Source: Larus michahellis
Taxonomy: Eukaryota; Chordata; Aves; Charadriiformes; Laridae
Assembly: GCF_964199755.1 (NCBI RefSeq)
Contig: NC_133918.1
Coordinates: 806,001-870,000, forward strand
Direction of reading: 5' to 3'
Length of the DNA: 64,000 nucleotides
The position numbers were made by a program, and so were the translations under genes. Numbering within the stretch: the stretch's first letter is position 1; the number at the start of each line of letters is the position of its first letter. The notes below the pieces were generated by a model. It was given only the letters and a program-made list of their open reading frames with translations. It made no database searches and was not told the DNA's origin. Positions 38,001 to 48,984 of the stretch are shown here, piece after piece.

Positions 38001-38509
38001 CAGCCTCCCTGAAGCGGCTGATGGAGATGCTGGGCAGCACCACATCGCACTACGTCCGCTGCATCAAACCCAACGATGGCAAGCAGCCCTTTGTGTGAGT
38101 GCCTGGCCGGGGAGGCCGGAGGGGCTGGGGACACCGTGAGGCGCTGCTGTCCCTCTTGCCCTGGCCCCACGTTGCTTGGCCGTGCCAAGCTGGCTGGGGC
38201 CCATTCTGCAGCAAGTCCCTCTTTGTCCCAGGTTTGACTCCAGGCGAGCAGTGGAGCAGCTACGAGCCTGTGGTGTCCTGGAAACCATCCGGATCAGTGC
38301 CTCGGGCTACCCCTCCAGGTACCCGCTGCGTCAGGAGCACCCTGGGTGCCCCCCAGCTCCAACCACAGCACCCCTGACCCCGCTCTGTCCCCCGCAGGTG
38401 GACGTACCAGGACTTCTTGGAGAGGTACAGGGCTCTGGTGAGCAAAGAGGAGCTGAGGGGCGCTGACGAGAAGCAGATCTGCAGCCTTGCCCTCGAGAGG
38501 CTGCTCCAG
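29004..38509 (+). CDS. MYO5-like exons 1-18: motor domain
   Basis: Predicted exons: 29004-29030, 31920-32030, 33360-33522, 33603-33747, 33883-34039, 34242-34382, 34632-34713, 34939-35040, 35248-35360, 35474-35739, 35958-36039, 36346-36486, 36568-36690, 37030-37113, 37695-37844, 37997-38094, 38232-38318, 38398-38509. Seen in the head: P-loop GESGAGKT (33914-33937, about residues 160-167), switch [11 protein letters not shown], switch II DIYGFE, actin-binding CIKPND, and [11 protein letters not shown]. The TEDS-rule site, 16 residues before DALAK, is Glu, as expected for a head that needs no phosphorylation. The loop-2 exon (37695-37844) is Arg/Lys/Ser-rich. The catalytic motifs are intact, so the motor is probably active. 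Confidence 0.92.
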
Positions 38510-41500
38510 GTCAGGGTCCCGCTCAGGGGGTGTGGCTGTGGGGCCAGAGTATCCCTTTGTTAGGGTTTGAGGAACCCATGGCAACTTATTGTCGTTGAGA
38601 CAATTATTCTCCCACCTGATGACCCTTCCCCACTCAGGGGAAGACGGGGGAGTGGGGGGGAAGCAAGGAAACCCAAGGGTTGAAATATAAATAGATTTAA
38701 TAGAATAAGACTAAATAACAGTAATAATGCCAAAGAATCAGTATTGATCCCGAAATGGGGATCAGATGGGAGACAGGGAGGAACGCGGCCTCCAGGGAGG
38801 CTGGAACGGGAGATCGGTGGCATGGGGAGCATCTGTCCTGGGGGGGCCTGGCTGGGGTGTCCTTTGTCCCTGGGACTGACAACACCCTTGCACGCAGGAC
38901 CCCGGCAAGTACCAGTGTGGGAAGAGCAAGGTGTTTTTCCGGGCTGGCCAAGTGGCTCGCCTGGAGGAGCTGCGGTCCCGGCGGCTGAGGGTGGCCTGTG
39001 TCCTGCTGCAGAGGCACCTGCGAGGCTGGCTGGCCCGGAGACGCTTTGCGCGGGCACGGGCTGCGGCGGTCTGCCTGCAGCGCCATGCCCGGGGCATGCT
39101 GGCCCGGAGGTGAGCAGGGAACGGGGCCTGGAGGGAGCTGCAATGAGCTGTGACAGAGCTCAGCCACCGGGTGAGCTGGCGCTTGGGCTGGCTCTGGGCT
39201 GGGCTTTGACCTGGGTGTCCCTGTGGGCTGGGCTGTGGGCTCTCTGCCACCCCCCTGCCCTCCTGGCGGGCTCTCTGTCACCCACAGCCCCGACTCTCTG
39301 CCACCCACTGCCCCAGCTCTCTGCCCTCCCTGCAGGTTCGCCAGGATGCTGCGAAGGACCAGGGCTGCTGTGACGCTGCAGAAGACCCTGAGGATGGTTC
39401 TGGCCCGTCGTTCCTTCCTACGGACGCGCCAGGCTGTCATCACCATCCAAGCCTTTGCCCGGGGCATGTTTGCCCGGCGTCTTTACCAACAGGTAAACTG
39501 GCCCTTGGCCTGGCAGTGGGTGTCCTGATGCCACCCGGTGTGGGGAGGGGGCTGTGCGGATGCCACTGCCCCATCTCTCCCTCCACAGATGGTGTGGCAC
39601 CAGAAAGCCGTGGTGATCCAGGCCGCTGTGCGTGGCTGGCTGGCCCGGACCCGCTACACCCGTCTGCGTGGGGCTGTCATCTACCTGCAGTGCTGCTACC
39701 GGCGGGTGCGGGCACGCCGGGAGCTGCGGCGGCTGCGCCTCGAGGCACGCTCGGTCGAGCACTACAAGCAGCTGCACAAGGGCATGGAGATCAAGGTGAT
39801 ACAGCTGCAGTGCAGGCTGGATGAGCAGGTGGGTGCTGGTTTTGTGGATCCCAGGGGAAGCTGTTTTGGTGGTGGTTTTTTTTGTGTGGTTTTTTTTTTT
39901 TCTGACCACTTCTTACCGGTCCCTGTGCAGCCAAAGCCATGCCTGCACTTGCCTTCAGCCCTCTCCCGGCCCTGGTGTGGGAGCTGGCTCTGCCTGACAC
40001 GTGTCCCCAGGCAGGAGTCGTGCTTCTGGGTCTCATTCCTGAGTTTTCAATGCTCCCCTAGGGATGTGGGGCCGGTGGTCCTGGGGGTGGGCTGGGCACC
40101 CTCCTGGGTTCTCGGTTGGGTGCGGTTCCTGGGTGGGAACAGTTCTGGCACGGTGCGTTTGCCCACCACGCTCCTGCCGCCACCGTTTGGGTGTCTCTGC
40201 TCTGGCTGTCACCAAGCCATTTCTGGGGGTGTCTGTGGAGGGGGAGGGAGGGATTCCGTGGTGTGATCCTGTCTCTGGGCGTTGGGGGAAGCAAGGTGGG
40301 GAAAATCCTGCTGTTGGGGCTGGCCAGGAGGTGGCTAATGGGCTGTAAAGCCACGGGGAAGCTCATGTGTGGCTCCACATGGGATGGCACATCACGGAGA
40401 GATGCTTTCCCAGGCCAGAGCTCTGCTCGTGGTGATACCAGGAGGCTCAGGGCTCCAAACATGGATGGGAAATGGGGTATCCAGGTTCATTGCAGAAGGG
40501 TGGTCTGTGTAGTCATGGGAGACCTGTGGGGACGTGCCCTTGTTCCCGGCCACCTGCCTGACGCGCTTTGCCCACTGCCCCAAGGCCCAGGAGAAGCAGC
40601 GGCTGGTGGAGCAGCTCTCAGTGGTGAACACTGCCCATGCCGAGGAGGTGCAGCGCCTGCGGGCGGAGATGCAGCAGCTGCGGGAGGATGCGGCCCGTGA
40701 CGCCCAGGTCCAGCAGCTGCAGGAGCAGCTGGCCGAGCTGGAGAGGCACAGAGCGAAGAGCTGCCTGGGTCAGGAGGTTGAGGAGCTTAAGCAGGTCGGT
40801 CTGGCTGGGGGATGCTCATGCTCTGGTTGGGACTCCACGGGGCTCTCTGGGGACCTGGCAGCATGCTGTGCTTCCTGCCGTGGGGTGGGACCCTGGAGGA
40901 GACCTCTGGCACCCCGGGCTGGCCCCACACGGGGGCTCTACCTGCCCCTCTGCTTTCTGACAGCGCTTGGCAGAGGTGGAAGCCATGAAGCTGCAGCTGG
41001 GGGAGGAGAAGGATGCCCTGATCCAACGCGTATTGGAGCAGTCACAGGATCTGGAAGGTAAAAGGAGTCTTCTGATCCCGACGTCCCATTCCCCTGGGGA
41101 TGGGCTGGTCCTGCCGGCTTGGTGTGTTCCCGCATGTCCCCTGGCAGAGGGGTCCTGGCTCTGCCTGTCCCCACTCCCTGCCGTGTCTGTCCCCACAGAG
41201 CAGCACCAGCGAGCGGCGCGGGAGAGCCAGGGGCTGCTGCAGGAGCTGGAGGAGGAGCGGGCGCGCTACCAGAGCCTGGTGCAGGAGTACGCCCGCCTGG
41301 AGCAGGGCTATGAGAACCTGCGGGACGAGGTGGCCTTCCAAAGGGTGAGGGGCTGGCGGGGACAGGGGGAGGCTCAGGGCATCCGCTCCCTCGCTCCCTT
41401 GTGGGGAGCAGGCAGTGGGAGAGGTGGGCTCCTCAGCTCACGTGCTGAGGGATCCCCAAGCCAAGGTGTCCTCCTGACGCTGTCGCTGCTCTGCCCCGGC

Positions 41501-44500
41501 TGATGCACCAGCAGCGCTTGGGGGGCAGAGGAACAGCCTTGTCCTTCTCTTCCCCTCTCAGCAAAGCACCTTGAGACGCTCCCCGTCGTCAGAGAGCTTC
41601 CCGGGCTCCGAGAGCAGCTACTTGTCCTCCATGTCCACAGCTCCCTCACGAGATGACTCTGACCAACAGGCTGAGGCTAGTGGTGATGCTGGTGGGGGGG
41701 GGACAAGTGGATGGTCCCGTCCCCTGGCTATGGGGACAGATGCGCCCTGGGGCTCCTGGCTGGGAGCTGGTCCCCTCGGGGAGGGGTGTCTGCAGGTGTT
41801 CTGGTGCCAGCACCGGCTGCTGTGCCAAACCCCGTCTCTGCACCCAGGGGCTGGAGGAGCGGTGGCAACTGGTGCCGGAGGGGCCACAGCCCAGCGGTGA
41901 GGTGCTGCTGAATGGCAACGTGGGCCAGGATCCCTTCGAGAAGGCGTACCTTCTCCTCCTGAAGCAGCTCAGTGCTGCCAATGAGGAGCTGGCCCGGACC
42001 CGGGAGGAGCTGCGGAGATCCAAGGCTGCTGTGGAGCCGGAGGAGAAGAAACCATTGGACTTCCTCAAGCGCAGGGTGAGCCCCTACCCCGCTGCCATGG
42101 GCAGGGCCAGGCCCAGGCTGGTGGGTCTGGCCTCACCCTGCTCTCCTCCCCCCGCAGAACCTAGCGGAGATGCTGGGGCTGGGCAGGAGCCCGGAGAAGG
42201 GGGCGGTGGATGATGACTTGAAGCACGCATATGATGCGGCGCAGGTTGCCAATAGGTGAGTGTGGTCCCAGGGAGATGGTCCCCAGCTGGTTTCCCCACA
42301 ATGGGTTGCCGGATCCATGCTGCTGGTGGGACTTGCCCTGGTGTTTTAGCCAGCCTTGGCTTGGCTTGCAGCTGCCTGGCCTCTGCAGCGCTGTGGTGCT
42401 GGGCAAATCCTCTTCGAAGCCACCACCTCCTCACGTGCTTTTGGCACTGTGGCCCCAGCTGGGCTGGGAGCTGCGTTTTCCTGGGGGGCTGGAGCATCCC
42501 ACCTGGCACCGAGCACAATCACACCAACTGCATGAACGGACTGGGTGCCATCGGCTCAACAGGAGTAACAAGTGATAGGACAAGAGGAAACGGCCTCAGG
42601 TTGTGCCAGGGGAAGCTTAGGATGGGTATTCAGAATAATTTTGTCACCAAAAGGGTGACGAAGCATTAGATCAGGCTGCCCAGGGAGTACCTCTATCCCT
42701 GGAGGTATTTAAAAGCCAGGCAGACGTGGTGGTGCTGAGGGATGTGGTTTAATGGTGGTTTTGTCAGTGTTGGGGTGATGGTTGGACTTGATGATCTGGA
42801 AGGTCCCTTCCAACCTAGGCAATTCTAGGATTCCATGACCCTCTGAAGAGGGCAGGGCTGGTGCAGCCCATCCCTGGGCCGTGCTGCGTGTGCTCCAGGC
42901 TCAGTGCAGCCCGAGGGGAGATGCTCCGTTAGCCCACCTAGGCCCACGGTCTCTGGAGAGAGTTGCCAGCCCTGAGGCTTCCCAGCAGCCTCCCCAAGGG
43001 ATGGGGGGGGGTAGCAGCCGAAGGAGGTTGGTGCCTCAGTTGCCCTGTGTCTGCAGGCTGCTGGCGAGTCAACTGCGGGAGGAAAAGCAGCAGCACGAGG
43101 AGGAGGTAGAAGGGCTGCACCTCGACATCTGCTCCCTCAAGCAGCTGAGCCAGCAGCAGGCAGCCCTCATCCAGGACCTGCAGCGGCACCAGGGCCAGGA
43201 GGGGCTGCAGCACCAGGTCCTGCGGCTCAGGGAGGAGAACTGGGTAAGGAGGGCACGGGCAGGACCGGCCTTGGGGCTGCCTTCCCCCCACCCTGCCTTG
43301 GGAGCTGCAGCAGCCCCTTAGGGAGCAACACGGGGCGGGGGGGACGACCCTGCTGCAGCCCCCCAGCTCTGCCCCGCTTGGTGTCCGCTGAAGGAGGCTG
43401 ACTGAGCCCTACCGGGGCTGTCCCTGTGCAGGAGCTGACCCAGAAGCTGGAGAAGCGGGAAAGGACCATGCTGAAACTGCAGAAGCAGCTGAGAGTCTAT
43501 GCCAAGCAGATCCAGGAGCTCACAGGCGAGTGCCGGCATGGCAGGTGTGGGGCTGGCTTTGGAGGGTCACCAGCCTGGCTGGAGCATCGCCCAGCCTCAA
43601 CGTGGGGAGCAGAATTCCGCCCCCCCCCCCCAAACAGAGATGCTGGGAAGCATCTGCATGGACTGAGCTGAGGGGACCCGATCTGGGTCCCGCAGCCCAG
43701 GACACAGCAAGGTTTGACCTGCACTCCTCTCCCCCAGTGAAGAGAGAGGCTACTGGGCCAGTGCAGGAGTTGTCAGCGTCTGCTGTGGTCCTGTCCCGGT
43801 CCCTCCCGGTCCCATCCCTGGCTGGGCCGTCCCAAGCCATGCTAGCGTGGCGGATGGAGGATGAAGGGCGCATTATCAAGGCTATCATTACAGGTAGGGA
43901 TTGGGGACACGGGGACTCCTTACTCCAGCTTGGTCCTTGCCAAGGTTTCTTGCCAGCCCCTGTGAGAGCTCATCCTTTCAGTGTCGCCGGGGCAGCATCC
44001 TCCCTGGCTCAGGACCAGCTTTCTGTATCCGCCTGGATCCCAACTGTCGTGCTTTCCCTGGCAGACTACAAACCGCAGAGCAGCCCCGGGGCGCTCCCAG
44101 ACCTGCCAGCCTACATCCTCTTCCTCTGCTTCCGGCATGCGGACCACTGCCGTGACGAGCCCCGGGCCCGCTTGCTCCTGGATGCGGCCATCAATGCCAT
44201 CAAAAGGGTCATGAAGGTGCTGGGCTTGGGGGCATGGGTTGGGCTGAGGAGCAGGAGCTTCACTGGCCAAGGCGGGGGTGGCACTGGGGCAGCAGCCTGG
44301 CCCCAAACACAGCGTGTCCCTGAACCACGGCGTCCAGCCAGAGCATCTCCTGGGGTGAGGGGTGCCCCTGGGTGTTGCAGGGCTCCTGCGAGAGGGTCCG
44401 ACAGCTCTGCAGCGAGCTCTGTGTGGCTCTCGGACCTACTGTGGGGTGTGAGGGCTTGCTGCTGTCACTGCCGGAGCCCTGCTTGACCCCAGTGCTCTCC

Positions 44501-46419
44501 GTTCCCCTCTTGCAGAAGCACAGCGATGACTTTGACGTGGTGGCACTCTGGCTTGCCAACACCTGCCGGCTCCTGAACTGCCTGCGCCAGTACAGCCAGG
44601 ACAAGGTAGGGCTGGGCTGGGCTGCAGGGGTCTGCCACCTCCCTGGAAAGGGTGGGAGCTCGGTGGGGAAAGGGCTTGTCCCCACCTGCGGCTGCAGCCT
44701 CTTTGCCCCCACCCCAGGCAGGGCTGGGCTGGGCTGACGCTGCCCCACACACACTCTCTCGGGGACGCAGCTGTGTCCCCCGGTGCTGCTGGCTCTGACC
44801 CAGCCTGTGCCCGCAGAGCTACTCTCAGGGGAACACGACGCGGCAGAACGAGCATCGCCTGCAGAACGTGGACCCCCAGAGCTCCTGCTGCAGCCTGGGT
44901 GCCCTGGCTGTCCAGCTCTACCAGCAGCTCATCCGCACCGCCGAGAAGCGTCTCAAACCCATGATTGGTAGGGCCTGGCCTTGGGGGACTCCAGGGCACT
45001 CGTGGGACACCGGTTCAGGGAGGGAACGCTGTGCTCAGCTGGGTGAACTGCCCGCACTCCGTTAGAGGCTGTACCCGGAGGGGGAAGGCTCTGAATTGGG
45101 GTCCCGCTTCTATGAAGGACCATCTTCTGTGAGGGACCATCTGCTCCTTGAGCACCCTGGCTTGGAGGAGGTGGCTGGGGAGCTAAAGTGGGCTCAGCAC
45201 CCTAGGGACCTCAGGCTGCATCCATGGGGAGCGCTACTCCCCTATGCCATGCTTTGCAGCCTCATGGAGCAGGGCTAGCTTCTGGGCTAGCCTGGGCCAG
45301 CTATCCTGGAGGTGTCACTGGCCCCTATATCCCCACCTGGGTCACAGCCAAGGAGCGGTGTCTTGCCGCAGGGTCTTGCCTTGTTACGATGAGCCTTTTC
45401 TTCCCTTTAGTCGCTGCCATGTTGGAGAGTGAGCCCATACAGGGCTTGTCCTCCTCCTGCCCTCCTGGCCACCGCCGGTCCTCAGGAGCCCCTGCCCACA
45501 CCCTGCCTGAGCTGCTGCAGCAGCTGGGCTCCTTCCACGCGGCACTGGGCCGCCATGGGCTGTCCCCCAGCGTGGGACACCAGGCCCTGCGCCAGCTCCT
45601 CTTCCTCATCAGCGGCACCACCCTCAACTACCTCCTGCTGAGGAAGGACACATGCTCCTGGAGCCGGGGCATCCAGCTCAGGTCAGTCCCCACACAGGAT
45701 GGGTGTCTCCGGGGGAGCTGGGACATGGCCTGTGTCCCCCTGCCTGACCTGGTGTCCCTGGCAGGTACAACATCAGCCAGCTGGAGCAGTGGCTGCGGGC
45801 AGAGGGGCTGCAGCAGAGCGGGGCCTGTGAGGTGCTGGAGCCCTTGGTCCAGGCTGCCCAGCTGCTGCAGGTGAAGAAGGTGACGGAGGAGGACGCTGGA
45901 GCTCTCTGCAGCCTGTGCACGGTGCTGTCACCCCAGCAGGTAGTGGGCACTCATCCTATCCTGGGGCTCCTTGGCCTCCCGGGGGTACCAGGGGTGCGCT
46001 GGGGTGAGGATCGCGCTGTGCCCAGCAGGGTCTGGATGTGCCCAGCCCTTCCCCGTTCATGGTCCCCACCATCTTCTCCAGGTTGTGAAGATCCTCCGGG
46101 CTTACACCCCGGCTGCCGGGCTGGAGGAGCGCATCAGCCCCAGCTTCATCAGCAGCGTTGAGGTAAGCAGGACCTGGGGTCAGTGCTGGGGGAAGGGACT
46201 CGGTGCCACGTGGGTCCCCTCACTGGGACAGCTCTGGATACGAGCACTCTGTCCCTACAGAAGCGGCTTCAGGCACAGTATGGAGGGGAATCCAGCCAGC
46301 TCCTGGTGGACACCAGCCACCTCTTCCCTGTGAACCTGCCCTTCACCCCCTCCCCCCTGCACCTGGATGAGCTCCGCATCCCTGATGCCCTCAACCTGGC
46401 CTTCCTTATCCGCCTCTGA
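29004..46419 (+). CDS. Class V myosin heavy chain, MYO5B-like (37 exons)
   Basis: A full-length unconventional myosin V, the actin-based processive motor that carries vesicles. I could chain 37 exons, all phase-compatible, into about 1,730 aa; human MYO5A, MYO5B and MYO5C are about 1,855, 1,848 and 1,742 aa. Order: short N-terminal exon (MAAGDPYVE), motor head (about residues 60-750), six IQ motifs (about 755-900), short coiled coil, and dilute-type cargo-binding tail ending LNLAFLIRL. Several stretches favour MYO5B over MYO5A/C, such as HFQKP in the head and YNISQLE in the tail. MYO5B itself belongs to another chromosomal block in vertebrates, so this looks like a separate paralog; I assign no symbol. 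The gene converges on UNC13A. Confidence 0.93.
29031..31919 (+). other. MYO5-like intron 1 (2.9 kb)
   Basis: Lies between MAAGDPYVE and the ARVWIP exon, a position and phase also used in MYO5A. It contains a small CR1 fragment (31292-31437) and otherwise GC-rich sequence with no recognised feature. Confidence 0.85.
31292..31437 (+). mobile_element. Small CR1 fragment
   Basis: Matches the CR1 blocks TCCCTGGAGGGGTTCAAGGC and GCAACCTGGGCTGGTGGGAG and ends in GTGAATCTATGATC. The 5' part is missing and there is an internal deletion. Confidence 0.9.
32470..33000 (+). mobile_element. CR1 LINE fragment in MYO5-like intron 2
   Basis: It includes the end of the CR1 ORF2 region (GTGAGGCCTCACCTCGAGTG, TTCAGTTCTGGGCCCCTCTG) and the 3'UTR through GGTCCTTTCCAACCATTCT. 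The normal ATTCTATG tail is replaced by the 11-bp minisatellite that follows directly. Confidence 0.93.
33001..33349 (+). repeat. 11-bp minisatellite (GATTCTCCTCT), about 32 copies
   Basis: Essentially perfect tandem repeats run for about 349 bases, starting at the CR1 tail and ending ten bases before the exon 3 acceptor AG of the myosin gene (33358-33359). The sense strand is pyrimidine-rich and has no AG dinucleotide inside. Each unit carries CTGAT, a branch-point-like motif. Because 11 is not a multiple of three, the minus-strand open frames across it (32907-33473 and 32977-33624) encode the same 11-residue repeat in every frame; they are not genes. Confidence 0.97.
38558..38765 (-). mobile_element. 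LTR-like repeat fragment (copy B)
   Basis: Reverse complement is similar to 7165-7370. In the sense of the element it ends TCAAACCCTAACA, consistent with an LTR terminus in CA. It lies in MYO5-like intron 18 (38510-38897), antisense to the gene. No internal retroviral genes are present. Confidence 0.5.
38898..39828 (+). CDS. MYO5-like exons 19-21: converter end and six IQ motifs
   Basis: Exons 38898-39109, 39336-39492 and 39589-39828. The first starts with [15 protein letters not shown], the end of the converter. Six IQ-type repeats (xxxLQxxxRGxxxRxxx, several degenerate) then form the lever arm that binds calmodulin or light chains, followed by the [18 protein letters not shown] transition into the coiled coil. 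Six IQ motifs is the standard class V number. Confidence 0.92.
40585..43893 (+). CDS. MYO5-like exons 22-30: coiled coil and middle tail
   Basis: Exons 40585-40794 (acceptor possibly 40591), 40964-41057, 41199-41344, 41562-41675, 41848-42075, 42158-42255, 43057-43243, 43432-43525 and 43738-43893. Heptad-rich Glu/Gln/Leu sequence forms the dimerisation rod, broken by a Ser-rich linker (exon 25). The medial coiled-coil block present in MYO5A/B (FLKLQKRV... to NELRKA) is not found, which makes the rod shorter. Two donors are GC rather than GT (41676 and 43526); the second is forced by phase. The exon 25/26 junction is the least certain part of the model. Confidence 0.82.
42568..42836 (+). mobile_element. 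CR1 LINE fragment in MYO5-like intron 27
   Basis: It contains GTGATAGGACAAGAGGAAAC, GATCAGGCTGCCCAGG, GATGATCTGGAAGGTCCCTT and a terminal ATTCTAGGATTCCATG. It is more diverged than the 19.9 and 48.6 kb copies. Confidence 0.92.
44065..46419 (+). CDS. MYO5-like exons 31-37: globular cargo-binding tail
   Basis: Exons 44065-44216, 44516-44605, 44817-44967, 45411-45681, 45765-45939, 46082-46162 and 46261-46419. Family landmarks: [29 protein letters not shown], the RQNEH linker, [33 protein letters not shown], and the closing FPVNLPF. This is the DIL (dilute) domain that binds cargo adaptors and Rab GTPases in MYO5A/B. The donor of exon 31 (GTGCTG) is weak but its position and phase fit. Stop TGA is at 46417-46419. 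Confidence 0.92.
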
Positions 46420-46665
46420 GCCCAGGTCCAGCCCTGGGTCGCTGCCCGTGGCCCATCAAGGGCCATCTGAAGCCCCTGAGGTGTACGAAGGCCGTGAAGG
46501 CTGGGGGCGCAGCACTTCATATGTGTCCTGATCTTCTGGGAAGTTGTTTGCTGAAACTTGGGGGTCTTGTTTGTGGCACAGCCAGGGCCCATGGCAGTCC
46601 TGTGCTGGGGGTTTTGGCCACTTTTTAATCCTTTGAAGTTAATAAAAGTCTTTTGCAGATAACTT
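46420..46665 (+). other. MYO5-like 3'UTR
   Basis: A short 3'UTR from the TGA to about 15-20 bases after an AATAAA at 46641-46646, which is followed by a T-rich stretch. Confidence 0.75.
46641..46646 (+). terminator. MYO5-like polyadenylation signal AATAAA
   Basis: The only canonical hexamer close after the stop codon, giving a 3'UTR of about 250 nt. Confidence 0.75.
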
Positions 46666-46757
46666 CGGTGTCTGAGGCTGCCTGGGGTGGGTGTGTGGCT
46701 TGCAGGTTGGTATGAGGGAGCTCGAGGACCGTCACTGGGACGTTTCTGGGGCTTTTC

Positions 46758-46995
46758 ATGAATTACAGTATGGTTTGGATTGGAGAGGACCTCTTAAAGA
46801 TCATCTAGTCCCTACCCTCTGCAATGGGAAGGGACATCTTGCACTAGATAATGTCCAACATGACTTGAAATGCTTCCAGTGATGGGGTTCCACAAGATCT
46901 CTGGGCAACCCCTTCCAGAGCCTCGACACCTTCATTGGTAAGACACTTCATCCTTCAGTCCAATCTAAATCTACTCTCTTTCAGTTCACCACAGA
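46758..46995 (-). mobile_element. CR1 3'-end fragment, inverted, old
   Basis: Diverged inverted CR1 end: GAGAGGACCTCTTAAAGATC, TGTCCAACATGACTTGAAAT, CACAAGATCTCTGGGCAACC. It is clearly older than the other copies. Confidence 0.8.
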
Positions 46996-47089
46996 CAGGC
47001 CCAGAGAGGGCCCTGGGGGGCTTGGGAGGGTAGCAGGGTCCTGCATGGGCTCTGGCAACGCGCTGATTAGTTATTCTATAGACAATTAG

Positions 47090-48984
47090 GAGAAATCAAT
47101 AGCCTTGGTCCTTATGGCAGACTTCAACTCCCCAGACGCCACCTGGGAATACCAGGTCTGGGAAATTCCTGAAGTTTGTGGGAGAACTTCTTGTCACAAG
47201 TAGTCAGGGAACCAATTAGGAAAGATGCCCTTCTAAGCTGGCGGGTTGTGAATGGAGAAGGATTCGTGGGAGCTGGGATGGTCTTGGCCACAGCGTTCAT
47301 GAAATGGTTGAGTTTAAAACTGTCAGTGTAATGAGAGAAAAGGACAGCAGAGTTGCTATCCTGGAGTTTGAGAGCAGGGACGTACTAGTCCCCTGGGAGC
47401 CTACTGGTGAGGGCTCAGGAGCGGGCGAGTGCTGGTCAGTCTTCAAGAAGCACCTCTGAGAAGCTCGGGAGCAGGCACTTCCCTCGTTGGAAGTCAGGCG
47501 AGTGGGACAGTAGATCAGCTTGGCTGAACAGGGAGCTCTAGAGGCAAAAGGAACGGTATGATCCCTGGACGATGACAGAGCCTTGGGTCGCGTATACAGG
47601 GAGAAGATACAAATGGCCAAAGCTCAGTCAGAGTTGAAACTGGGCAGTCTTGTGTCAGACACCAAGAAGGACTTTTGTGAGTACATGGATAGCAAGAGGA
47701 GGTCTAAAGAAAACATTGGAGAGATACTTGAAGATAATCAATCGTCTGACTGAGAGGGATGGAGAAAAGGAGAGGTGTTCAAGGCTTTCTGTTTTGCCTC
47801 TGTCCTTAATAATACTGATAGACCACGGGCTGCCCCACGAGTGTGGGAACAGTGACTTTCCATGTGTGGACGCTGAAGTTGTCAGGGACCAGCTGTCCCC
47901 ACTGAATGTTCACAAGCCTTTGATGCTGTTTCCTACAGCATTCTCCTGGAGAAAACGGGCTGCTCATGGCTTAAACAAGTGTACTTTTTGATGGGTAAAA
48001 CTCCTGGCAGGATACCCAGGCCCAGAGAGTGGTGGTGAATGGAGTTAAATCCTGTTGGCAGCTGGTCACAAGTGGTGGTCCCCAGGGCTTGGTACTGGGA
48101 CTGGTTCTGTTTAATATCTTTATCAACGACCTGGATGAGGGGATTGAGTGCACCCTCAGCCCACAAACGGCACCAAGTTGGGTGGGAGTGTTGATCTGCT
48201 TGAGGGTAGAAGGCTCTACAGAGGGATCCAGACAGGCTTGGTTGATGTGTCGAGGTCAATGGTGTGAGGTTCAACAAGACCAAGTGCTGGGTCCTGCACT
48301 TGGGTCACACCAACCCCATGAGTGCTCCAGGCTGGGAGCAGAGTGGCTGGAGAGTTGCCTGGCTGAGTACGAGCCAGCATTGTGCCCAGGTGGCCAAGGA
48401 GGCCAACAGCATCCTGGCCTGTATCAGGAACAGTGGGGCCAGCAGGACTGGGGCAGTGACCATCCCCCTGTACTTGGCACTGGTGAGGCCCCACCTCGAG
48501 GTCTGTGTCCAGTTTTGGGCCCCTCACTACAGGAGGGACATTGAGGTGCTGCAGCGTGTCCAGAGACGGGCACCGGAGCTGGTGCGGGGTCTGGAGCACA
48601 AGTGCTGTGAGGAGCGGCTGAGGGAGCTGGGGGGGTTCAGCCTGGAGAAGAGGAGGCTGAGGGGCGACCTTCTCGCTCTCTGCAGCTCCCTGAAAGGAGG
48701 GGGCAGCCGGGGGGGGTCGGTCTCTTCTCCCAAGGAACAGGTGATGGGACAAGAGGAAACGGCCTCCAGTTGCCCCAGGGGCGGTTTAGGATGGATATTA
48801 GGAAAAACTTCTTCCCCAAAAGGGTTGTCAAGCGCTGGACCAGGCTGCCCAGGGCAGTGGTGGAGTCGCCATCCCTGGAGGGACTGAAAAGCTGGGCAGA
48901 CGTGGGGCTGAGGGACGTGGGTCAGTGGTGGGCTGGGTGGTGTTGGGTTGATGGTTGGACTTGATGATCTTAAGCGTCTCTCCC
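47090..48984 (+). mobile_element. Long degraded CR1 with ORF2 remnants
   Basis: The longest CR1 here, about 1.9 kb. Broken frames resemble ORF2: an endonuclease-end-like ADFNSPDATW near 47117, then a reverse-transcriptase-like stretch near 48080-48160 (GGPQGLVLG, LFNIFINDLDEGIE). A typical 3'UTR follows, ending TTGATGATCTT. Frameshifts and stops break the frame throughout, so it is not functional as a protein source. Confidence 0.88.

Noticed and set aside
41795-41847. Alternative GT donor (CAG|GTGTTC) for myosin intron 25
   Set aside because: It keeps the frame but leaves an intron of only about 53 bases and adds low-complexity residues absent from the family. The GC donor at 41676 is preferred, though not proven.
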